Below are positions 1 to 5,787 of a stretch of 7,017 nt of DNA, piece by piece. The notes beneath the pieces are model-generated. The model saw nothing but the letters and a program-made list of their open reading frames with translations. It made no database searches and was not told the origin of the DNA. Both the position numbers and the translations under genes were made by a program. Source of the DNA: Rickettsiales bacterium (GTDB taxonomy: Bacteria > Pseudomonadota > Alphaproteobacteria > Rickettsiales > UBA3002); NCBI GenBank assembly GCA_002725445.1, contig PBPD01000166.1, positions 1-7,017 of the forward strand, in the 5' to 3' direction. How positions within the stretch are numbered: position 1 is the first letter of the stretch; the number at the start of each line of letters is the position of its first letter.

Positions 1-788
1 CCAAAATCGCCACCGAAATGCAAAAGCCCGACGGGCTGATTGTGCTGCGCCCCGAAGAGTTACCTGCGCGTATTCATCATTTTGATCTGACCGATCTGAC
101 AGGCATTTCGAAAGGCTATTTGCGCCGTCTGCACCGCCACGGCATTCATACGGTAGAGCAGCTATTTGCATTGGAGCCAAAACATATGCGTCGCATTTGG
201 GGCAGTGTCGGCGGCGAACGTTTCTGGTATGCGCTGCATGGCGTGCAATTGCCCGATCAGGAAACGCAGCGCCGCACGGTGGGGCATAGCCACATGCTCA
301 GCCCCGAATGGCGACCGCCTAACAAGGCCTATGTGGTGGCACAACGGCTCTTGCTGAAAGCGGCCAGCCGGTTGCGGCGGCTGGGCTATCTGGCAGGTGC
401 GATGGATGTGAGCATTCGGCAGGAATATGGCGACCGTCTGCATGTGGATGCACGCTTCCGCCATGCCTGCGACAATGTCGCGCTCAAATCTGTACTACGC
501 GAAAGCTGGGAGGCGATCATGCAACATAATCAGGGCCGACGCGTGAAAAAAGTGTCGATCACCCTGCATGGACTGATTCCTCAGGGTGCGCGCCAACCGG
601 ACCTGTTTGATCAGGAAGATGATAGCACCCAACGACGCGAGCAGGCATCTGTGGCGATGGATACGCTGAATGCCAAATATGGGCGCGACACAGTGGTGAT
701 GGGCTTCTTGCCACAAAATGACCACCCGTTTGCGGGCACCAAGATTGCCTTTACCCGGATCCCCGAGCGTGAAGAATTCCACGAATAG
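1..788 (+). CDS. Y-family translesion DNA polymerase (UmuC/DinB/ImpB-like), C-terminal part; 5' end outside window
   Basis: Error-prone polymerase that copies past damaged template bases. The reading frame is open from the left edge and reads KIATEMQKPDGL before continuing, the family signature at the end of the palm domain. The ATG at 18 is therefore an internal Met, not the start, and the catalytic Asp/Glu residues lie upstream of the window. Counting from that Met, residues 23-50 form a helix-hairpin-helix thumb element (LTGISKGYLRRLHRHGI). Residues 88-190 fit the little-finger DNA-binding domain (TVGHSHMLSPEWR, then a helix and strands). Residues 193-197, QPDLF, match the beta-clamp binding consensus QxxLF. 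The tail (AMDTLNAKYGRDTVVMGF, then IAFTRIPEREEF) is typical of alphaproteobacterial members often mislabelled ImpB. I estimate 150-170 N-terminal residues are missing, from the usual family length of 350-430. The subfamily (UmuC or DinB) cannot be fixed without the palm domain. Confidence 0.9.
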   Translation, partial: KIATEMQKPDGLIVLRPEELPARIHHFDLTDLTGISKGYLRRLHRHGIHTVEQLFALEPKHMRRIWGSVGGERFWYALHGVQLPDQETQRRTVGHSHMLSPEWRPPNKAYVVAQRLLLKAASRLRRLGYLAGAMDVSIRQEYGDRLHVDARFRHACDNVALKSVLRESWEAIMQHNQGRRVKKVSITLHGLIPQGARQPDLFDQEDDSTQRREQASVAMDTLNAKYGRDTVVMGFLPQNDHPFAGTKIAFTRIPEREEFHE

Positions 789-826
789 CCATAGGCGTAA
801 TACGCGCTGAATGCTAGGATGCGCCC

Positions 827-2152
827 ATGTCGAATGAATATCACATATTATCGTTCCGCCCCGCTATCGACGCAGTCGATATGCCGCCGGTGCTGGAACA
901 GTTAGCGCAGCAATTGGTGCGATCGGGCAAGCTGCGTATTCATGCCGACACGGTGCGCAATTTTGTGCCTTATTCTGGCCCTGACTTCGACAAAACCTTC
1001 AGTTGGCGCGAACTGAATGACCCGGCGCTTTATACCCGCACACGTGAACGCATTGCGCAAACCATTCCGCCCGCCCATGGCGAAGCCGGCATAGACGAAG
1101 TGGTTGAACGGCTGCGCAGCAAAATTCCGCCCAGCAAGCAGGTGGAAGAAAAACGTGAGATGCAGATTGCGCGGCTGGTGGTGCAGGCAGCGCACCCTGC
1201 CGTCATGCAATTATTGCTGATTGAGCAGGTAGATGTGTTTGTGTCTTATTCCCACACAGTAGGCGATTTGATGGCCATGCATTTTTGGGAAGATGTTGGC
1301 CAGAGTGGTGGCCTGCAATCCATCAGCGGCGATGGCACGGCGGTCTATGTGTCGTGCGCAGGCAATCCGTTTGTGAGTGGCGACAACAAAACCCACACCA
1401 CCGATGGTTTTCCTGCCATGGCGCGATTGCTGGTAATTGCCGGGCAGGAATTGGGGCATTATGCCGATATATTACGCAATGCACGCGGGCAGCTGGTAGG
1501 CAGGCATTCGGCCACGCTTGGCCCATTACGCGCCAAGCCTGAGATGCGTCAAAATCGCGAGCAGGATTTGCAGCATGTGCAAGCGCTTATGCAGCAGATG
1601 CATCGATGCGGCATTTACCGCTTAGCACGCTTTGAGAAAGCAAAACATTTCTTCGCCGAAAAACGCAAAGGCTCGCCGATCTGGCTATGGTATTTCACGC
1701 TTACCCTTTTGTGGCGCGCGCTGGTTGGCCTGCACCGGCTACGGCTGCGCTCGCATTTCATCGGGCAGTTTCCAACGCGCCTCTACCCCTCTACCGATCT
1801 GGGCACCAATATGAGCCTGTGCGTAGCCGACATGCTGTTTAACCTTGCGCCCGACGCCGATGCATACCGCCGCCCTGACCCACGCGAAGAAGAAGCCATC
1901 ATTTGTATTGAAGCACTGGCACGCGTGCCGCAACAGGCAGTCAAATGGGGGCATGCCACCACACGCGCCGCCTGGCCAAAACTCTATGTCATGTATTATG
2001 GCCAGGTCATTGAGGCCAACAAGCACGCCATTGCGCAGCGCACAGGCCGCGTTTATGAGCTGAAATTGCAGCCTGCACGCTGGGGAATGCGCCGCATATG
2101 GCATTTTTTACGCTATTATCGGCAGAATAAGCGCTATTTCCGTAATAAATAA
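827..2152 (+). CDS. Conserved hypothetical protein, 441 aa, with QELGH motif (possibly DUF2748-like)
   Basis: I do not recognise a function. The ATG at 827 has an AGGA at 816-819, seven bases upstream, and no better in-frame start. It begins 38 nt after the polymerase stop on the same strand, so the two may be co-transcribed. The N-terminal third is charged and helical (residues 20-40 and 85-130). Residues 133-180 look like alternating strands (VDVFVSYSHTVGDLMAMHFW, then GDGTAVYVSC). Residues 203-216 read VIAGQELGHYADIL, which resembles a zincin helix (HExxH) with the first His replaced by Gln. Glutamates at 354-356 and 362 could supply another ligand, but this is speculation. Residues 284-301 (PIWLWYFTLTLLWRALVG) are strongly hydrophobic and may lie in or on a membrane. 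The C-terminal 30 residues are very basic and aromatic. There is no signal peptide. From memory it resembles a Rickettsiales family annotated DUF2748; I could not verify this. The gene is confident, the function is not. Confidence 0.85.
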   Translation: MSNEYHILSFRPAIDAVDMPPVLEQLAQQLVRSGKLRIHADTVRNFVPYSGPDFDKTFSWRELNDPALYTRTRERIAQTIPPAHGEAGIDEVVERLRSKIPPSKQVEEKREMQIARLVVQAAHPAVMQLLLIEQVDVFVSYSHTVGDLMAMHFWEDVGQSGGLQSISGDGTAVYVSCAGNPFVSGDNKTHTTDGFPAMARLLVIAGQELGHYADILRNARGQLVGRHSATLGPLRAKPEMRQNREQDLQHVQALMQQMHRCGIYRLARFEKAKHFFAEKRKGSPIWLWYFTLTLLWRALVGLHRLRLRSHFIGQFPTRLYPSTDLGTNMSLCVADMLFNLAPDADAYRRPDPREEEAIICIEALARVPQQAVKWGHATTRAAWPKLYVMYYGQVIEANKHAIAQRTGRVYELKLQPARWGMRRIWHFLRYYRQNKRYFRNK

Positions 2153-2220
2153 CGGTTTTATGGCCTATTCGTCATCAAGCTGTAACATAGGTTTGCTAGG
2201 GTATAGGTTGAGGAAACATT
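2153..2220 (+). other. 68-nt intergenic spacer with ATAGGTT direct repeat and ribosome binding site
   Basis: Spacer between the two hypothetical genes. It holds a 7-bp direct repeat, ATAGGTT, at 2187-2193 and 2203-2209 (16 bp start to start), and a clear Shine-Dalgarno, GAGGA at 2210-2214, six bases before the ATG at 2221. I see no convincing -35/-10 pair and no hairpin followed by a T-run. Read-through from the upstream gene is plausible. Confidence 0.4.
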
Positions 2221-3360
2221 ATGTGGTTTTTACTTTCAATGCTTGTCGCTGCACCTGCAGCAGGTTATTTCGGGGCTCAGTATATGAACCCGGAAGACCC
2301 AGCCGAAGCGGCCCGTCGTCAGGACTGGCTGTCAGGCATGCTGTTTGAGCGCATGGGCTTTGAAGGGGTTGGCATGTATAATATCGTGTCAATTTTTCTC
2401 AATCTTTTCTTACCCGAAGACCGTAAATTAGAGCCGATTGACAGTATCGATGACATGATGCGTCTGGCCGACAATAATGACGGCATTCGCCAGCGTATGG
2501 TACGCGAATTGGAAAATGACGTAGGCATGCCTCGCGATCTAGCTATTGCCATGACCGATCCCGCCAACCGTGACATTCTGGATGGTATTCTGGCCGCTGC
2601 CGGCATTGATGGCGACCAATTGAACGGTTTTGGCGACCTGCAAGAGCAATTATTCAGCCCTGCTACGCTGCGTTACATCCTCACCGATGATCGCGCGGCC
2701 GAGGTGGTGTTGCCTACATTGGTGCAAGACCCCGAGCAATTAGAAAATCTGATGAATCAACGCACCAGCATTGCACAAAATGACGCGGTACTGGGCGCTA
2801 TTGCGGAAAGCCTGCGTGCAGGTGAACCGGTTACCGTAGAGTCGATTTCAAACAATCTTACCCCGGCCGAAAAAGTAGATGCGCTAATGCAAAGCCTGCT
2901 CGCGCCAGAAAGCGAAATGCTGAATGACGAGCAAAAAGTGCAGCTGGCCGAGAACCGTGAGGCAATCGAAACGTTTCTGCTGACTGTGTCGGATGATGGC
3001 ACGCGCACCAATATTGAAATTCTGGAAGATTTCCGCGAAACCAACCCTGAACTGGCTGATACGCTCATCACACAAATTCTGAGCATGGCCGGCTCGCTGC
3101 AAAGCGAAGATGCGCAGCCCATGCAGCAAATAGGTACGCTGGTGCAGGCCATGAGCACGTTAGGCGTCACCGAACAAGAAAAGGCTGCTGCTCAAGCTGC
3201 TTTCCAAACTATGGAATTTGATCAGATCGAATTGCCAGAAGACATTGCACAGACATTGGGCGCACAGGAAGTGGAACTCGGCGAAGAAGGCACGCTGGAC
3301 ACATTAGTGAATACGGTGGCCAATAGCATTGGCACCGCCCCGGCATCGCCTGAGCGTTAG
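2221..3360 (+). CDS. Hypothetical membrane-anchored or secreted helical acidic protein, 379 aa
   Basis: No family recognised. The start is set by GAGGA at 2210-2214, six bases upstream. Residues 1-19 (MWFLLSMLVAAPAAGYFGA) are hydrophobic with no basic residue before them, so they could be a signal anchor or a poor signal peptide. A second hydrophobic stretch lies at 49-64 (GVGMYNIVSIFLNLFL). The remainder is predicted by eye to be almost entirely helical and very acidic. It has no cysteine and only four lysines. A recurring element, a D/N-rich turn then L-rich helix ending in AG, appears at 113-128 (DPANRDILDGILAAAG), 187-201 (NDAVLGAIAESLRAG) and 275-291 (NPELADTLITQILSMAG), which suggests diverged helical repeats. 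The gene ends 13 nt from the convergent AsmA-type gene. An envelope location is inferred from the N-terminus only. Confidence 0.85.
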   Translation: MWFLLSMLVAAPAAGYFGAQYMNPEDPAEAARRQDWLSGMLFERMGFEGVGMYNIVSIFLNLFLPEDRKLEPIDSIDDMMRLADNNDGIRQRMVRELENDVGMPRDLAIAMTDPANRDILDGILAAAGIDGDQLNGFGDLQEQLFSPATLRYILTDDRAAEVVLPTLVQDPEQLENLMNQRTSIAQNDAVLGAIAESLRAGEPVTVESISNNLTPAEKVDALMQSLLAPESEMLNDEQKVQLAENREAIETFLLTVSDDGTRTNIEILEDFRETNPELADTLITQILSMAGSLQSEDAQPMQQIGTLVQAMSTLGVTEQEKAAAQAAFQTMEFDQIELPEDIAQTLGAQEVELGEEGTLDTLVNTVANSIGTAPASPER

Positions 3361-3373
3361 ACCTAAGTTCACA

Positions 3374-5533
3374 CTATTTTTTCTTAAATATACCTTTCAC
3401 GTTGTCGCGGATCGCCCGCACATCGTCTTCGATTTTCTTCAGCTCTTGCTTAGCTGCATCACGCTCTTTGCGGATAGCATTTTCGGCATTCTTCATATCT
3501 TGCTTCACTGCTTCCTGCGGAGTCGAAGGTGCAGGTTTTTCTTCGGCTTCTGTCCCCGTATCTGTGCCTGATGCCACCCCTTCTAGGCATGAAATATCAC
3601 TGTCAGTTACGCCCAGCTTGGTAAGCGTTTTGTCGCCGACTATGGCCACCAGCCCAACACCGGAAGCCGTACCCAGAATGACTTTACCAATACCCAGCAA
3701 TGTACCGGCAGGATCCAGAATCACTTGCGGATTAACCCACCGACCACGCAACAGAAGCGGCGGCACAAAATCGGCCGTGCCGATAAAATCCGAACGGGCT
3801 TTAAGCGTAATGTTCATGGTTTCCTGACTCAAATTCAACACCCCGTTACCAGATACGCGAGCGCCTGGTGTATCGAATACAATCGCTTTGGATTTCGCGA
3901 TGCCGTTTTCCAGCTGGAACGTGCTCACAAAGCAGGACACACCCACATCTTCATTGCCTGTATTGCCGCGCAATGCATCGACAAAATTGATGCCTGCGGT
4001 TAGGCCAGACGGCACATCAAATTCGGCATTGTTGAGCACCAAGGCTACTTCCCCCTCGGCACTGTCGAGCCAGCGATACAGATTATCGCCATAGCCCGTT
4101 GCATCGATATGCAGCTTGGCGGTGCCCTTTTGCATACGCGATTCACCTGTGGTTTGTTGCAGCAGGTCATTGATGTTTACATCTTTGGCATCCAGCAGAA
4201 TCGCCATACTATTGGCGTTGGCGTCCATGACGACATTGCCATTAACCCAGCCCTTGCTGGTATTCATACCGAACGGGTCGACGCGCAGCGTGCCATCACG
4301 CAATGTAGCTTGCGCCTCAATATTCTCCAGCGACGTTTTAGGTAGAACCAGCTTGGCAACCGCCAAAGTGATGTCGGCATTCAACGCTTTCATCCAGGCT
4401 TTCGGCAACGGTGCGTTGGGAATCACACGGGTTTCGTCATCTGGCTTTGCAGGCGCCGTTGACTCTTGCGGCGCTGGCGCAGCATTACCACCGACCGCCA
4501 GCTTAATGGTACCACCTTTAAGATCAGCCTGCAGATAGGGCACTTTCTTATTCAAACGCAGCGATGCATTACCTGTTAATGCCTGATTATCATAGGCCAG
4601 TTTAAGATTAGTCAGCTGGATTGCCTCCAGACTACCCCCCACATGTGCACTCAGCGATACTGGCTTATCCAGCGAAGGAGCCTCTGCCGTGAAGGCACGT
4701 AATAAGCTGCCATCCACCAACTCCGCGTTAAGCTGCAGGTCTGCATCTCCGTTATCGGGTATGTCTGCGACCGTGCCTTGTAAAGTGATATAGCTCGCGC
4801 CATTGCCTGCTGTACGTGCATCAATGTGCAATGTTTCATCTTCATACGAAGCCGTGCCGCTTGTGCGCGCCACTTCGTTTAGCACGAAATTAAATTCGAT
4901 ATTCTCGATACTGGCTTCGGTAATAGAGCCAACAGAGAATTCAGAAACGGCGAAACTACGCTTTTGGTCACCATAAGGGTGGTAAACAATAGTAGAGTTT
5001 TTTACCAATATGCTGCGCACCGTGTCGCTAATGGTCGAGGTTTCCACCTCTTCCCCTGCGTCGTTTTCTACAACAACTGCTTCTTTCTCCGCGCCATTCT
5101 TATCTTCGGTTTTGGCTTCCGCGCCGTCTTCTGGCTTTTCAAACTCCCAGCTCTTTTTGCCTGATTTTGAGGTTTCCAGCGCCAGTGTTGCACCTTCCAG
5201 ATCAACATAATCGATGACTACATTCTTGCGAATCAGGGGCAATAATTGCAAGCCAACACGCACCGATTGCGCCGTGATCAGGTGATCCGAGCTCGCCCAG
5301 TCAGGGTTGGTAAGACTAGCGTCATAAATAGTAAAGGCAGGGGTAAAGCCGAGATTAGCTTCCACATCGCCCTTAATTTCCAGCGTGCGCCCTGTCTGCG
5401 CTTCCACCGTTTTTTGCAGTACATTCTTATAATATTCCGCATCCAGCAATTGGATAGCCGCAAACGCGCCCGCCACCAAAAGCACCACAAGGCATACTAA
5501 GCTGATGCCAATCCATTTAAGTGTTTTAATCAT
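3374..5533 (-). CDS. AsmA family protein, 719 aa, inner-membrane anchored, periplasmic
   Basis: AsmA-like proteins are anchored in the inner membrane, extend through the periplasm, and are linked to outer-membrane assembly and lipid transport. Residues 7-27 are the single N-terminal membrane helix after MIKTLKW. The AsmA head follows (YYKNVLQKTVEAQTGRTLEIKG, residues 34-55, split here as YYKNVLQKTVEAQ and TGRTLEIKG; then LGFTPAFTIYDASLTNP at 61-77). Residues 133-166 are a charged Glu/Lys/Ala insertion, and 350-372 a Pro/Ala linker. The C-terminal AsmA region is 440-610, including FQLENGIAKSKAIVFDTPG and LLLRGRWVNPQVILDP. A Gly-rich hydrophobic segment lies at 610-633. The tail from 656 is acidic, then a Lys/Glu coiled coil ending GIFKKK. 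It is longer than E. coli AsmA (617 aa). The start is the ATG at 5533, preceded by AAGAGGA; an in-frame ATG at 5575 would add 14 residues but has no Shine-Dalgarno. The gene is divergent from the flagellin gene. Identity is confident at family level; the specific orthologue is not. Confidence 0.9.
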   Translation of the reverse strand: MIKTLKWIGISLVCLVVLLVAGAFAAIQLLDAEYYKNVLQKTVEAQTGRTLEIKGDVEANLGFTPAFTIYDASLTNPDWASSDHLITAQSVRVGLQLLPLIRKNVVIDYVDLEGATLALETSKSGKKSWEFEKPEDGAEAKTEDKNGAEKEAVVVENDAGEEVETSTISDTVRSILVKNSTIVYHPYGDQKRSFAVSEFSVGSITEASIENIEFNFVLNEVARTSGTASYEDETLHIDARTAGNGASYITLQGTVADIPDNGDADLQLNAELVDGSLLRAFTAEAPSLDKPVSLSAHVGGSLEAIQLTNLKLAYDNQALTGNASLRLNKKVPYLQADLKGGTIKLAVGGNAAPAPQESTAPAKPDDETRVIPNAPLPKAWMKALNADITLAVAKLVLPKTSLENIEAQATLRDGTLRVDPFGMNTSKGWVNGNVVMDANANSMAILLDAKDVNINDLLQQTTGESRMQKGTAKLHIDATGYGDNLYRWLDSAEGEVALVLNNAEFDVPSGLTAGINFVDALRGNTGNEDVGVSCFVSTFQLENGIAKSKAIVFDTPGARVSGNGVLNLSQETMNITLKARSDFIGTADFVPPLLLRGRWVNPQVILDPAGTLLGIGKVILGTASGVGLVAIVGDKTLTKLGVTDSDISCLEGVASGTDTGTEAEEKPAPSTPQEAVKQDMKNAENAIRKERDAAKQELKKIEDDVRAIRDNVKGIFKKK

Positions 5534-5647
5534 GATTCCTCTTGTAAAGAGTCTGCAATGTAAAAGCCAGCCCATTAAAAAACCATTAGTAGTAGGCTAA
5601 GCCAGCACTCCTCTTACCCGCAGAAAACGGCTGATTTTACTCGGAAA
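5534..5647. other. AsmA-side part of the divergent intergenic region
   Basis: It contains the AsmA-gene Shine-Dalgarno (TCCTCTT on the + strand at 5537-5543, read AAGAGGA on the - strand) and a direct repeat AAGCCAGC at 5564-5571 and 5599-5606. I found no convincing minus-strand sigma70 -35/-10 pair and no sigma54 GG-N10-GC element. The AsmA-type gene must start here or nearby, so its promoter is of a kind I cannot identify by eye. Confidence 0.35.
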
Positions 5648-5676
5648 TTGAACTCGAAAAGAAACTGGTATATACT
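5648..5676 (+). promoter_or_regulatory. Sigma70-like promoter for the flagellin gene
   Basis: TTGAAC at 5648-5653 (4/6 to TTGACA), a 17-bp spacer, and TATACT at 5671-5676 (5/6 to TATAAT). Spacing is optimal. Transcription would begin near 5683, giving a leader of about 105 nt. No sigma54 or sigma28 consensus was seen, although flagellin genes often use those factors. A lone TATAAC at 5728-5733 has no matching -35. Confidence 0.55.
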
Positions 5677-5685
5677 ACATATACC
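5667..5685. promoter_or_regulatory. Perfect 7-bp inverted repeat over the -10 box (candidate operator)
   Basis: GGTATAT (5667-5673), spacer ACTAC, then ATATACC (5679-5685). The arms are perfect reverse complements and the 19-bp element covers the -10 hexamer and the expected transcription start. That geometry suits a dimeric repressor site. AT-rich promoters can produce such symmetry by chance, so binding is inferred. Confidence 0.4.
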
Positions 5686-5787
5686 TAAGCAAGATGCGGC
5701 GACCACAAAGTATGCTGGTCGACAGGATATAACATGTAGGCCGCGTAGTCACGTAGATGACGCCCTCCCTGAGTAGGTAACTAGACG
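5683..5787 (+). promoter_or_regulatory. Structured 5' leader of the flagellin mRNA
   Basis: Two stem-loops can be drawn. Hairpin 1: CGACCA (5700-5705) with TGGTCG (5716-5721), 10-nt loop. Hairpin 2: GCGTAGTC (5743-5750) with GATGACGC (5756-5763), loop ACGTA, one A-G mismatch and one G-T pair. A longer helix, GCGG (5696-5699) with CCGC (5741-5744), would enclose hairpin 1 and compete with the base of hairpin 2. CCCTCCCT (5763-5770) lies just before the only Shine-Dalgarno-like AGG (5775-5777) and could mask it. In Caulobacter the FlbT protein acts on the flagellin mRNA leader, so post-transcriptional control is plausible. The GEMM cyclic-di-GMP riboswitch core was not found. Folding was done by eye. 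Confidence 0.4.

Noticed and set aside
18..20. ATG as the start of a complete 256-aa protein
   Set aside because: The frame is open to the left edge and the codons before it (KIATE) continue the Y-family polymerase motif, so this is an internal Met.
2160..2348. 62-codon + strand ORF overlapping the start of the 379-aa gene
   Set aside because: It has no Shine-Dalgarno, unusual Arg/Ser/Cys-rich composition, and overlaps a better supported start in another frame.
2757..3170. Minus-strand open frame of 137 codons inside the 379-aa gene
   Set aside because: Its composition is Ser/Arg-rich as expected for an antisense shadow, with no start signal. The + strand frame has a strong ribosome binding site.
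5534..5575. Upstream ATG at 5575 for the AsmA-type gene
   Set aside because: It has no Shine-Dalgarno, and the extra 14 residues would precede a normal AsmA N-terminus. The ATG at 5533 has AAGAGGA.
5694..5732. 12-codon upstream ORF (MRRPQSMLVDRI) in the flagellin leader
   Set aside because: It has no good Shine-Dalgarno, overlaps hairpin 1 and is short enough to be chance. No attenuation-style codon run is present.
5683..5787. Cyclic-di-GMP (GEMM-I) riboswitch
   Set aside because: The context and the GTAGGTAAC string are suggestive, but the conserved core with GGGACGCAAAGCC and the tetraloop receptor could not be found.
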